DNA from: Polynucleobacter meluiroseus
GTDB taxonomy: Bacteria; Pseudomonadota; Gammaproteobacteria; Burkholderiales; Burkholderiaceae
Assembly: GCF_900205755.1 (NCBI RefSeq)
Contig: NZ_OANS01000002.1
Coordinates: forward strand, 1 to 64,000
Direction: 5' to 3'
Length of the DNA: 64,000 nucleotides
Under the pieces are notes generated by a model. It made no database searches, was not told the DNA's origin, and saw nothing but the letters and a program-made list of their open reading frames with translations. This document shows, piece after piece, positions 6,690-15,072 of this stretch. The stretch's first letter is position 1; each line of letters opens with the position of its first letter. Position numbers and translations under genes: made by a program.

Positions 6690-7754
6690 ATGCCATCCAT
6701 TTTGACTGAAATTCGCTTACCTAGAAAATTGTACCTAGAGCACAAACTCACGAAATCTTTTCAGGGTGCCCTTTTATTGTTTTTTGTAAGCATTGCTCCT
6801 GCATTTGCTTATGTCTCTCCACAGCCTGTAGAAAATCTTCTCTTAAAAGGCGATTCAAAAGCAGCCCTTGCGCAAGCGGATGCGCTTAAGAAGGATTTAT
6901 CCCCGGTTGACTATGCCAACACGAAAGCTTCCGCTTTATTAATGTTAGGGCGCTGGCAAGAGGCTGCTAATCTTTTAGAGCCTTATTACGAAAAAGACCG
7001 CACAAATCTTCTATTGGCCAATAATTATGCAGTTGCCTTGTGGGGGATGGATAAAAAAGATCAGGCGCGCAAGGTTTTAGAAACATCCCTCAATACTGCG
7101 TCGCCTGCATTCAGAAGTTTGCACAAAATTTATTCAGCTCAGGCAGCTGAGGCCTATGCAAAAGCTTTAAATGAAAAAAATTTGGCTCCACCACCCATTC
7201 TATTTGCAGGCTCTAGTGGCGGTACTGATTTGGTGGATAAGCCGGTAGTCGTTGCACAGGCTCCCAAAGCGCCTGCACCCCCAACGCCCACAGTGACGGC
7301 AGCAGCTCCAGCACCCATTACTCAGGCGCCCAAGACAAACCCTGTAGCTACCCCAGTTACAGAGGTACCACCAGCTCAGGTTGCAGCAGTCGAGAAAGAT
7401 GCTGCACCTTCTCCGCAAGAGCTTGAAACCATCACTGCAAATATGAATGGATGGGTTAAGGCATGGTCCAGTAAAAACGTGAAATCGTATTTAGCGTATT
7501 ACTCGCCGAGTTTTTCGCCTGACAAAGGCTTATCCTATTCAGAGTGGTATGAGCAAAGGAAGCAAAGGGTCGCTAAACCAGGTGCTATCAATGTTGAAAT
7601 TAGCATCACGAAAGTGGTTAAATCGAAGGGCAAGATTGTTGTTACCTTTAGACAGAAGTACAACTCTGCAAACGTCAATACAAATTCTGTGAAGTGTTTG
7701 GAATGGGTAAATGACAAGGGAACTTGGTTGATTGCTCGTGAATTTAATAAATAA
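6690..7754 (+). CDS. Exported TPR protein with C-terminal Cds6/SnoaL-like domain
   Basis: From ATG 6690 the product is 354 residues: a signal peptide (GALLLFFVSIAPAFA), tetratricopeptide-like helices (SPVDYANTKASALLMLGRWQEAANLL, NLLLANNYAVALWGMDKKDQARKVL), a Pro/Ala-rich linker and a C-terminal NTF2-fold domain (NMNGWVKAWSSKNVKSYLAYY...WLIAREFNK). That C-terminal domain commonly accompanies L,D-transpeptidases, and one is encoded immediately downstream. A longer frame back to GTG 6543 exists, but an internal promoter and the signal peptide favour 6690. Probably a periplasmic partner of the transpeptidase (inference). Confidence 0.72.
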   Translation: MPSILTEIRLPRKLYLEHKLTKSFQGALLLFFVSIAPAFAYVSPQPVENLLLKGDSKAALAQADALKKDLSPVDYANTKASALLMLGRWQEAANLLEPYYEKDRTNLLLANNYAVALWGMDKKDQARKVLETSLNTASPAFRSLHKIYSAQAAEAYAKALNEKNLAPPPILFAGSSGGTDLVDKPVVVAQAPKAPAPPTPTVTAAAPAPITQAPKTNPVATPVTEVPPAQVAAVEKDAAPSPQELETITANMNGWVKAWSSKNVKSYLAYYSPSFSPDKGLSYSEWYEQRKQRVAKPGAINVEISITKVVKSKGKIVVTFRQKYNSANVNTNSVKCLEWVNDKGTWLIAREFNK

Positions 7755-7782
7755 CAATCACTTTGATAGCGGAGCACGTCAA

Positions 7783-8808
7783 TTGCGCTTGAAATCCTTA
7801 TTGATCGCTAGCTTTTTAACGGCCCCAATGCTTTGTTTAGCAAATGGCGATACCGCTGTTCGTCAGGCCACTCAAGAATTGGTTCGTAATGGTAATCTCG
7901 ACAAAGCCCTAGACTTATTAAATAAGTCTGAAGTTGAGCATCCCAATTTCCGTTTGGCAACATTTATGCGTGCTGAATTGCTAACTGCACTTACCGGCGG
8001 AGCAATTGCCAATAAGTCTATGAGCGAGGTACGGGATGTTGAAGCCCCTCAAAATTTATTATCGGAGCTTCAGTTAAGAAATTCCGTTATCCCTAATTTG
8101 ACAGATCTTCGTCCAGCCCAGGTTCTGAAAATGCCTAAGAATGCAGATGTCATTTTGGTTGATGCATCCATTTCTCGCGCTTATCTTTTGCGCAATAAAG
8201 ATGGCGACCCTGTCTGGGAGAAAGATTATTTCGTCACTATCGGTAAATTAGGTGTGGGCAAGAAAAAAGAGGGTGATCTTAAGTCGCCCTTAGGTGTCTA
8301 CTCTGTCACGATGCAGATCCCTAAGCAGCAATTAAGGTCGATCTTTGGGGCTGGTGCACTGGAATTAAGCTTCCCAAATGCGCTCGATAAGAAGTTAGAC
8401 ATTAGCGGTTCAGGAATTTGGTTGCATGGTGTGCCCAAAAACACTTACAGTAGAGCCCCTAAGGCCTCTGATGGATGCCTTGCTTTTGCCAACGATGATG
8501 TCCGAGAAATTATTGAGTTAGCTAAAAAACGCCAAATCCATGTGAGTGTGGCTCCTTCAGTTCAATGGCTAAAGAAATCTGATTGGAATGCGCGTTCAGC
8601 TCAGGTCAGCAACGAAATCGCTGCATTTAGGGCCGAAAGCCTAAAGATAAAAACTTCTAGACCGCCTGAGGCAATTTATGCCCCAGAGTCAACATCCACC
8701 CTGGTGATTGATCAGCCGATCGGTCAGGCAGAGGGCTCCCCAGTCTATAGAGAATATTGGGATAAAAACGGCAATAGCTGGACCTTAAAGTTCAAAAGCC
8801 GTACTTAA
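7783..8808 (+). CDS. L,D-transpeptidase (YkuD domain)
   Basis: The frame extends back to 7732, but TTG 7783 is preferred: GGAG lies eight bases before it and it opens directly into a signal peptide (RLKSLLIASFLTAPMLCLA). The YkuD domain spans roughly the middle of the 341-residue product (ADVILVDASISRAYLLRNKDG...FVTIGKLGVGKKKEGDLKSPLGVY) with the catalytic motif HGVP...SDGCLAF containing His and nucleophile Cys. The enzyme forms 3-3 peptidoglycan cross-links or attaches proteins to the wall in the periplasm. It follows the TPR/NTF2 gene by 28 bases and is likely co-transcribed. Confidence 0.88.
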   Translation: MRLKSLLIASFLTAPMLCLANGDTAVRQATQELVRNGNLDKALDLLNKSEVEHPNFRLATFMRAELLTALTGGAIANKSMSEVRDVEAPQNLLSELQLRNSVIPNLTDLRPAQVLKMPKNADVILVDASISRAYLLRNKDGDPVWEKDYFVTIGKLGVGKKKEGDLKSPLGVYSVTMQIPKQQLRSIFGAGALELSFPNALDKKLDISGSGIWLHGVPKNTYSRAPKASDGCLAFANDDVREIIELAKKRQIHVSVAPSVQWLKKSDWNARSAQVSNEIAAFRAESLKIKTSRPPEAIYAPESTSTLVIDQPIGQAEGSPVYREYWDKNGNSWTLKFKSRT

Positions 8809-8915
8809 TAAAATATAAGCAGCCTATAAAAACTGCATTTGAAGCGCCCCAACGTATTTAGGATTTTCCCTAATATTGATATAAATTCATGCTGATGGGG
8901 CTAAGATAGCCTTAT

Positions 8916-8932
8916 ATCAAGTTGTGCTTGAT
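8916..8932. promoter_or_regulatory. Dyad in the 236-base gap before the CBS gene
   Basis: ATCAAG-TTGTG-CTTGAT, a perfect 6-5-6 inverted repeat about 110 bases before the CBS gene. It could be an operator. Nothing else is recognisable in 8809-9044. Confidence 0.3.
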
Positions 8933-9044
8933 TTTATGTTAAAAAGACTATAGCTTAGATAGAATCTACCAATGACCAATATTGTTACTTGTTGGGTGTT
9001 CCAGCGCTGATATTGCTCTCCAGATATAAAAGGATAAGCATCGT

Positions 9045-9500
9045 ATGCCATTAGTAAAAAATTGCTTGGCCAACAAATCGAATACTCTCATTTCAGTTCA
9101 GTCCTCTGATTATGTAGTAAAGGTATTAGAGCTCATGCGCTACAATTTGGTTCGCTCTGTGTTGGTAATTGATTCAGAAAAGTTGGTAGGAATTATTTCT
9201 CAAGGGGACTGCGCTATTAAAGTGCTACTTCCTGGTCTAAGTGCTAAAGAAATATTAGTCAAAGATGTAATGACTGCTAATCCAATCTCCGTTGGCTATG
9301 AAGATGATTTGCGTGACTGTATGCAAATCATGATTTCTAAAAGAATTCGTCACCTCCCTGTAGTAGATGGGGGTGTGGTTAGAGGGGTGATTTCTGTTGG
9401 GGATGTGGTGAAAGATACCCTCGAACACAGAACTGGCCAGATCAAATTTTTAGAACGTTACATTAAACAATGGGATAGCTCGCAAAATGCGGATACCTAA
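9045..9500 (+). CDS. CBS-pair domain protein
   Basis: 151 residues made almost wholly of two CBS motifs (about 10-65 and 74-130), with typical RSVLVIDSEKLVGIISQGD and VKDVMTANPISVGYEDDL...RIRHLPVVDGGVVRGVISVGDVV. CBS pairs bind adenosyl ligands such as AMP, ATP or SAM and act as energy sensors. Stand-alone forms regulate unknown partners. A ribosome-binding AGGA lies upstream of ATG 9045. It stands between the wall-enzyme genes and the EAL-HDOD gene; its partner is not evident. Confidence 0.85.
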   Translation: MPLVKNCLANKSNTLISVQSSDYVVKVLELMRYNLVRSVLVIDSEKLVGIISQGDCAIKVLLPGLSAKEILVKDVMTANPISVGYEDDLRDCMQIMISKRIRHLPVVDGGVVRGVISVGDVVKDTLEHRTGQIKFLERYIKQWDSSQNADT

Positions 9501-9551
9501 AACCACTCAACATACTTCTCTAGAAGGGAATTCTTTTTAGTAAGAAAATAA

Positions 9552-11168
9552 ATGGCACTCTTTGGTAAAAAAACTCAGCCCACTCCTGTTCAGACTCCCA
9601 GGGAGCCTGAAAAAGTAGCCCCGGAAAATTCCTATCTAGGGCGCGAACTAATTATTGATCGTGACCAAGCCATCATTGGTTATGAACTTTTCTTCCGTCC
9701 TGGAACCACTCTCAAAGCCAAAAGAATTAACGAACGCAATGCGGTCTTGGCTCAAATTGCTAAGCGTCTAGCAGAAGATCCTAAGGCAGAAGTCACTTAT
9801 CCTGATGAAATTACGGATGCCAATTTGCGGGATGACGATGGTAATGAAGTCAAAGAAGTCACGCTTAGTGAGATGCTTTATGCACTCAAGACAAAAGGTG
9901 TAGCTCAGTCACTTGGCCAGCATCTTGGCTTTATCAAAATCCACCCTCATCAATTGGGAGATGAGCTTCGCGGTATTCCTGCCGTGAAGTTTCCTTTGCA
10001 ATTGGATTTAGCTGAGATCCTGGAGGCAATTCAAAAGGAAGCTTCTGAGGATGAGGATCTAGAGGATAGCAAGAAAGATGTCAAAAATCCTGATGCTTCT
10101 GATGAGCCTAAGGTGCCAGAGATTATAGAAAAGCTCGAAAAGCTAGCGAACATCGGGTACAAATTTGTACTTACTGGTTTGACAGAAGTGTTTGATGGCC
10201 TTGAAGATATCTTGCCGAAGTTTCGTTATGTCAAACTTGATATTCACCAAGTTGAGAATGCGGCAAGTCTGATCGAATTCTGTAAAGCCACTCCTTTACC
10301 AAGAGATACCAAGTCTTCTGCGAAGAAGGGCGCAAAGACTGGCGATGATGGTGCTGTAATGAAAATGATTGCAACCCATGTAGAGAGCCCAGAAGATTTC
10401 TATAAGGCCCGTGACTTGGGTTTTGATGCTTACGAAGGCTTCTATTTTATTAAGCCTGATCCAGAACTTTCATTGCATCGCGGCGATGACTATCGCAAAA
10501 TATTAAAGCTGCTTACTTTATTGCTTTCATCGCCCGAATTACACGAACTTGTCGATGAGATTGAGTTGAACCCAGTCGTAGCAAAGCATTTAATGGTGAT
10601 TGCGGAAGTGGATGCTGGCAGAAAGCGAGCCAAGCCAGAAAATATTCGAGATGCGGCGGTGATTTCTGGGGTCAAACGTATTACTCGTTGGACTCAATTA
10701 TTGTTATATGCAGATAGTAAGGCTAAGGTCTCACTAGAGTCGACTCCTTTGCTTCAATTGGTTTGTGTCAGAGCTTTCTTTATGGAATTGGCATCTGGCA
10801 AATTACCTGCTGGAGCGGGCTTGGGCTCTAGCGATTTGGCATTCTTAGTCGGCGGTTTATCCTTGATTGACAATCTCTTCGACGAGTCTAGCCGAGATAT
10901 CCTATCTAAATTCAATTTACCTGGTGTGGTTGTGGATGCCATTGCCGATCGAAGTGGGGTTTTGGGCGGTTTGCTAACTCTTGCTGAAGCTGCTGAAATT
11001 GGTGATTTACAAAAATGCCAGCAGCTGTGCTCAGGAGAATTGGGATTGCTTACCTTGGATGATGTTGCCCAAGATTCTCTTCTAGCTATTAAAACATTCG
11101 TTGCCCAAACTCAATTGGCTCCGGATGAAGATGTTTGGGAACAGGCAGAAGCTCCGGTTGATGAGTAA
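9552..11168 (+). CDS. EAL-like/HDOD signalling protein, degenerate EAL (copy 1)
   Basis: 538 residues. The N-terminal half resembles the YuxH/CdgJ type of EAL fold (ELIIDRDQAIIGYELFFRPG), but the catalytic EAL and metal-binding acidic motifs are absent. There is a long acidic insert around 155-190 (EDEDLEDSKKDVKNPDASDE). An HDOD domain occupies about 315-510 (LLTLLLSSPELHELVDEIELNPVV...ITRWTQLLLYAD). Such proteins do not degrade c-di-GMP and instead act in regulatory complexes, often affecting motility. A second, shorter copy lies at 13693. Confidence 0.8.
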   Translation: MALFGKKTQPTPVQTPREPEKVAPENSYLGRELIIDRDQAIIGYELFFRPGTTLKAKRINERNAVLAQIAKRLAEDPKAEVTYPDEITDANLRDDDGNEVKEVTLSEMLYALKTKGVAQSLGQHLGFIKIHPHQLGDELRGIPAVKFPLQLDLAEILEAIQKEASEDEDLEDSKKDVKNPDASDEPKVPEIIEKLEKLANIGYKFVLTGLTEVFDGLEDILPKFRYVKLDIHQVENAASLIEFCKATPLPRDTKSSAKKGAKTGDDGAVMKMIATHVESPEDFYKARDLGFDAYEGFYFIKPDPELSLHRGDDYRKILKLLTLLLSSPELHELVDEIELNPVVAKHLMVIAEVDAGRKRAKPENIRDAAVISGVKRITRWTQLLLYADSKAKVSLESTPLLQLVCVRAFFMELASGKLPAGAGLGSSDLAFLVGGLSLIDNLFDESSRDILSKFNLPGVVVDAIADRSGVLGGLLTLAEAAEIGDLQKCQQLCSGELGLLTLDDVAQDSLLAIKTFVAQTQLAPDEDVWEQAEAPVDE

Positions 11169-11181
11169 CTAACTAAGTTAT

Positions 11182-11208
11182 TAAATTAGTGACTTAATTA
11201 GCCGTTAA
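11182..11208 (+). promoter_or_regulatory. Putative sigma-28 (FliA) promoter of the Tat-FAH gene
   Basis: TAAATTAG, 11 bases, GCCGTTAA: the TAAA-N15-GCCGATAA layout with one mismatch in the -10 and the same GCCGTTAA -10 as the promoter at 13008. The start codon of the next gene lies 34 bases downstream. Confidence 0.55.
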
Positions 11209-11241
11209 ACTATCAAAATCACTAATCAAGCTGGAGCAAAT

Positions 11242-12288
11242 ATGAGTGCACGTCGCCACTTTATAAAGACCTTTTCTTTATCTGGAATGGGTATTGTGGC
11301 AGCCTCAACTTTGGGATTTTCTTCTGATGCTGCTGCGCGCAGATTTAAGTTTGCCAAAGAGCAAGAGGCCTACAGCGGTCCCCACATCATGGTTAAAAAC
11401 ACCAAGATCCTCTCCATTAAAAATAGTGATGGTTCTGAGACGATGGGTGTCATCAGCCCAAAAGGGGTGATCGATATTCGTGCGGTTGCTAAGAAGCTGA
11501 ATATTGCCGCGCCTTACACTTTGGATCAACTGCTACAAGAGGGGAACGCCACTGCATTTAATAAAGTCTTGGCTGGTGCTGATAAGTCCGGGGTGCCCTA
11601 CTTAACAGAATCGAAGATTCGGTATGGCAGGCTTTTTAAGAATCCTGGAAAAATTATTTGTGTTGGAATCAATTATCGACAATATGCAGAAGAGGTTGGG
11701 GTAGCTAAGCCAGCGGTTCCTGCCTTGTTTAATAAGTATGACAACAGTCTGGCAGCCCATCATTGCGTTCTTGAAATCCCACCACCCGATGTTTCTTATA
11801 AGCTGGATTACGAGACCGAGCTCTTAGTGGTGGTTGGAAAAAAAGGCCGCAATATTCCTGAGTCTGAAGCCCTTAATTACGTTGCTGGCTATTGCACTGC
11901 AAATGACTTTACCTCACGTGATTTGCAACTTGATCTTCCAGGTGGGCAATGGATGATTGGTAAAACGCTAGATCAATACGCACCCATTGGCCCCCATTTT
12001 GTGACCGCTGATTTGGTAGGTGACCCAAATAACTTACAAATACAGACCTTTGTAAACGGTGAAATGCGGCAGAACTCCAATACTTCAGACTTTATTCATA
12101 ATGTCCAAAAGCTGCTTGCTTATATCAGCACCTACTGGGCGCTTGAGCCAGGCGATATTGTTTTCACCGGCACTCCCCAGGGCGTTATTGCGAATATGCC
12201 TAAAGATCAGCAAGTTTGGCTGAAAAAAGGCGATGTGGTTACTAGTGTTGTGGAAAAACTTGGAGAGCTTAAATTTACTTTGGGATAG
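11242..12288 (+). CDS. FAH-family hydrolase with a twin-arginine signal
   Basis: 348 residues. The N-terminus reads SARRHFIKTFSLSG, a good twin-arginine export motif followed by a hydrophobic stretch and AAARRF. The fumarylacetoacetate hydrolase fold occupies about 135-348: GKIICVGINYRQYAEEVG, the acidic metal-ligand region YKLDYETELLVVVGK, NDFTSRDLQ, and GDIVFTGTPQGV near the end. The family cleaves C-C bonds or tautomerises/decarboxylates keto acids using Mg2+ and is normally cytoplasmic, so a Tat leader is unusual. A sigma-28-like promoter upstream suggests expression with late flagellar genes. Substrate unknown. Confidence 0.8.
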   Translation: MSARRHFIKTFSLSGMGIVAASTLGFSSDAAARRFKFAKEQEAYSGPHIMVKNTKILSIKNSDGSETMGVISPKGVIDIRAVAKKLNIAAPYTLDQLLQEGNATAFNKVLAGADKSGVPYLTESKIRYGRLFKNPGKIICVGINYRQYAEEVGVAKPAVPALFNKYDNSLAAHHCVLEIPPPDVSYKLDYETELLVVVGKKGRNIPESEALNYVAGYCTANDFTSRDLQLDLPGGQWMIGKTLDQYAPIGPHFVTADLVGDPNNLQIQTFVNGEMRQNSNTSDFIHNVQKLLAYISTYWALEPGDIVFTGTPQGVIANMPKDQQVWLKKGDVVTSVVEKLGELKFTLG

Positions 12289-12346
12289 AGACCAAAGCCA
12301 GGTTCGAGAGTAGGATAGAGGTCTAGGTTTATCTAAAGGAATAAGG

Positions 12347-12712
12347 ATGATGAAGCTCAAACTTTTACTAGCCCCAGTGGCTCTAATCATGATTTCTTCC
12401 TCTGGCTTTGCCGCTGAAATTGGTGGGGCAGGGGCCAGAGATATTGGTCGTGGCGGCAATAATGGGAATAACGGCTACGGTAACAATAACAACTATGTCG
12501 TAGTTCCATATGACGCAGGCAATGTTCCGGGTGCTCCCAATAGCAACCAGCCCGTTACTGTGATGAATGGCCCAAACGGCTCTACCCAAACCCAAGTTGG
12601 TACCACCACTTACTATTCTCCTGGCGGTAGTTCAGTTTCAAACGGCAATCGAACCATTTATTCCAACGGCTCAAATTGTGTGGTGCAGGGCAACAAAAAG
12701 ACCTGTAACTAG
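12347..12712 (+). CDS. Small secreted Gly/Asn-rich protein, unknown
   Basis: 121 residues: signal peptide (LKLLLAPVALIMISSSGFA), then low-complexity sequence rich in Gly, Asn, Ser and Thr (GRGGNNGNNGYGNNNNY, GSTQTQVGTTTYYSPGGSS). The two Cys residues lie near the C-terminus (NCVVQGNKKTC), probably a disulphide. AAGG precedes the start. I do not recognise a family; likely periplasmic or surface-exposed. Confidence 0.65.
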   Translation: MMKLKLLLAPVALIMISSSGFAAEIGGAGARDIGRGGNNGNNGYGNNNNYVVVPYDAGNVPGAPNSNQPVTVMNGPNGSTQTQVGTTTYYSPGGSSVSNGNRTIYSNGSNCVVQGNKKTCN

Positions 12713-12738
12713 ATTTAGCTGGAAAAATTGACAGCGTA

Positions 12739-12945
12739 ATGGACCAGAGAACTCAAATGGAGGCCCTTTTGCATGACTTGGGTCAGCCTTTGTTGGCTAT
12801 TCGCTTAAATGCTGAGCTGTTAATGCACTCTCTTGGTGAATCTGGTTCAGATGCCAGCAAGAAAAAAATCCAAGCTATTTTGCATGCAAGCCAAGAATCT
12901 ATGGATATTGCAGCTCAGCTAGGAAAGTTAGATATAAAAAAATAG
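12739..12945 (+). CDS. Stand-alone DHp (HisKA-like) mini-protein
   Basis: 68 residues consisting only of a histidine-kinase phosphoacceptor helix pair: LLHDLGQPLLAIRLNAELL with the H-box His at residue 12, and a second helix SKKKIQAILHASQESMDIAAQL. The HDLGQPL pattern matches the H-box of the HExNQPL kinase class. There is no sensor part and no ATPase domain, and the downstream bases do not continue the homology in another frame that I can see. It may act as a phosphotransfer or dimerisation module, or be a remnant. The closest response regulator gene is at 15073. Confidence 0.55.
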   Translation: MDQRTQMEALLHDLGQPLLAIRLNAELLMHSLGESGSDASKKKIQAILHASQESMDIAAQLGKLDIKK

Positions 12946-13007
12946 TCAATTAAATCAATTGCTTAATATTTATTAATCATAAAATTCAGAATTTCTTGAA
13001 ATTGGGC

Positions 13008-13034
13008 TCAAGTTTTTAGTTTGAGGGCCGTTAA
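13008..13034 (+). promoter_or_regulatory. Sigma-28 (FliA) promoter
   Basis: TCAAGTTT, 11 bases, GCCGTTAA, against the consensus TAAAGTTT-N11-GCCGATAA. It lies about 95 bases before the gene at 13130. Confidence 0.65.
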
Positions 13035-13129
13035 AGATGGTGAGGGCTTGTAAGTTATGTAGGTCCGGGTCGAAACCTCACGGTTTCATTGCAAAGATTT
13101 GAAAGGATAGCCAGGTTAAAGGAGCTTAT

Positions 13130-13516
13130 ATGAATATGCAAATAACTCCATCTGCTGCTGTTTCTAGTTATTCATCAGCCAGCGAATCACAGGCGCGCCA
13201 AGGTTACTTGGGCGCTTTGGCTTCTGCTTTGCGTAATGGTGATGTGGTTGCTGCTCAACAGGCCTTAATTGAGTTGCGTGGTGTTGGCGGTGGCGTTAGC
13301 CCTGATGCCCTCTTTGAGAAAATTGATAATTCAATTAAAACAAGCCGTTCTGATGAAATCAAGTCCGCATCTTTGGCTTTGGATGAGTACAGAAAAACTG
13401 GCCAAACAGATCAATATAACCCTACTGAAAAAGCGCCTGGCGCCAAAAAAGACCCTATGCCAATTCAACTAATGGCTGCTTCCGGTACAGGCACCTTGGT
13501 CAATATCAAGGTTTAA
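13130..13516 (+). CDS. Unknown protein under a sigma-28 promoter
   Basis: 128 residues, with AAAGGAG seven bases before the ATG. The N-terminus is Ser/Ala-rich (ITPSAAVSSYSSASESQA), the middle predicted helical (YLGALASALRNGDVVAAQQALIELRG), and the C-terminus hydrophobic (LMAASGTGTLVNIKV). No signal peptide or transmembrane segment. I recognise no family. The FliA-type promoter and position at the edge of the locus make it a late flagellar gene, perhaps a secreted or filament-associated factor (inference). Confidence 0.65.
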   Translation: MNMQITPSAAVSSYSSASESQARQGYLGALASALRNGDVVAAQQALIELRGVGGGVSPDALFEKIDNSIKTSRSDEIKSASLALDEYRKTGQTDQYNPTEKAPGAKKDPMPIQLMAASGTGTLVNIKV

Positions 13517-13580
13517 TAGTAAGCTCATCGGGCTTAGCTTCAGATTAGGCCTGGAATTTTGAGAATAAGGCCAAAAAGTC

Positions 13581-13622
13581 GCTTTATTCTTCAATTTGAA
13601 AATCCCCTCACTCCCCTAAAGT
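13581..13622 (+). promoter_or_regulatory. Recurring flagellar promoter motif, copy A
   Basis: GCTTTATTCTTCAATTTGAA, then TAAAGT at a -10-like position (13617). The same motif, with similar spacing, precedes fliF, the 25254 gene, flgB, flhB and motA. Located about 100 bases before the second EAL-HDOD gene. Confidence 0.5.
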
Positions 13623-13692
13623 GGTAGCTTATTTATCAGGATAGCCAAAGTCCGTCCATTTGCTGACTGGGGCCCCTTTAAACAAGGATCAT

Positions 13693-14994
13693 ATGATTGC
13701 GACAACTGCGTCTTCTGCGGATTTAAGTACCTCCGAAATTTTTCTTGCGCGCAATTCCGTATTCGATAGTTCGGGTAGGGTGATGGCTTATGAAATGCTC
13801 TTTCGTTCCCGTGAAAGCGTGGATGAAGGGCGTCCTGATGATTTAGCAACTAGCACCCAGGTGATCGTCAATTCGATGAGTCATTTTGGTTTAGAGGGAG
13901 TGCTTGGTTCTGCTGATGGTTTTATTCATGTGACTGAGAAGTTGCTCATGAGCAATACCTTAGAGATTCTTCCTGCTCAGCGCATCATTCTCGAGATCAT
14001 GCCTGACGTTTCCTTAAACTCAGAAATGCTTAAACGTTTGCAAGAGTTAAAAACGACTGGTTTTCGGATTGCATTAGTAGATTCTAGTTTGGGCGACGCA
14101 GCAGAATCAAAGGGGGCGGTAGAGGGTGTTGATTCTATTTTGCCTTTAATTGACATTATTAAAGTAAATTTAAAAACAACTTCTCCAGAAGATATTCTAC
14201 GTTTAATTGAGCGTGTTCGCTTATTGGCAAAGCCGATTTTTTGGGCAACGCAAGTTAAGACAGGCGAAGATTTAGCAGCTTGTAAAGCGCAGGGCTTTAG
14301 CTTATTTAGCGGCCCTTATTTTTCCCAGCCTTTGGTGATGCGCAGTAAAAAACCGCAAGCATTGCAGGTGAGTCTTATGAAGATTGTAGGACTGCTATTT
14401 AAAGATGAGGGTATTGCGACTTTAGAGCCTCTTTTTAAGGCTAATCCTGATCTCACATTAGGCCTGTTTCGTTTGGTAAATTCCGTTGGTGTGGCAGGGC
14501 ATTTACAGATTAGTTCTGTACGTCAGGCATTAGTTACTTTAGGGCAAAAGCAACTCTTGCAATGGATGCTGCTGTTAATTTATACGGAGGCTGGTAATGC
14601 AGCTACTTCAGAGCTGCAGCGCCGAGTGGTAAACCGTGCCCGCTTAATTGAGCTCCTCTCGCAGCATGAAGATATCACTCAGCCTGGATTAAGTGACCAG
14701 GCTTTTGTAGTGGGACTCCTTTCTTTGGCGCATAAGGTGACTGGCCAAACTATGGAAGAAGTCCTCAAGCACATTCATCTTGCAGAACATTTACAAAATG
14801 CCCTCTTGCACCACGAAGGGATTTTGGGTCAACTGCTGGTCTTGACTGATGCCATTGAGGCGGCTGACTTTAGCCGTATGGAGGCCTCTAGAAGCCATTT
14901 GGGAATTTCTGCACAGTCCTTAACAGACTTGCAGCTTCAGGCTATTGCCTGGACGAACGAGCTTGATCGCCAAATGAGCTCGATGAAGGGCTGA
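13693..14994 (+). CDS. EAL-like/HDOD signalling protein, degenerate EAL (copy 2)
   Basis: 433 residues from ATG 13693, chosen because AAGGA lies just upstream; the frame extends back to 13660. N-terminal YuxH-type EAL fold (IFLARNSVFDSSGRVMAYEMLFRS...LEIMPDVSLNSEMLKRLQELKTTGFRIALVD) without the catalytic EAL glutamate or the DD metal motif. HDOD domain at about 225-420 (SLMKIVGLLFKDEGIATLEPLF...TLGQKQLLQWMLLLIY). Probably regulatory, not a phosphodiesterase. The class-II-like promoter motif upstream ties it to the flagellar regulon. Confidence 0.8.
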   Translation: MIATTASSADLSTSEIFLARNSVFDSSGRVMAYEMLFRSRESVDEGRPDDLATSTQVIVNSMSHFGLEGVLGSADGFIHVTEKLLMSNTLEILPAQRIILEIMPDVSLNSEMLKRLQELKTTGFRIALVDSSLGDAAESKGAVEGVDSILPLIDIIKVNLKTTSPEDILRLIERVRLLAKPIFWATQVKTGEDLAACKAQGFSLFSGPYFSQPLVMRSKKPQALQVSLMKIVGLLFKDEGIATLEPLFKANPDLTLGLFRLVNSVGVAGHLQISSVRQALVTLGQKQLLQWMLLLIYTEAGNAATSELQRRVVNRARLIELLSQHEDITQPGLSDQAFVVGLLSLAHKVTGQTMEEVLKHIHLAEHLQNALLHHEGILGQLLVLTDAIEAADFSRMEASRSHLGISAQSLTDLQLQAIAWTNELDRQMSSMKG

Positions 14995-15072
14995 TTCACG
15001 GGTATATTTGTCATTTTCGGCAATTCTATAGATTTCGTTAGAATGTCATAAAACTAAATTGAGACAGCTTTT

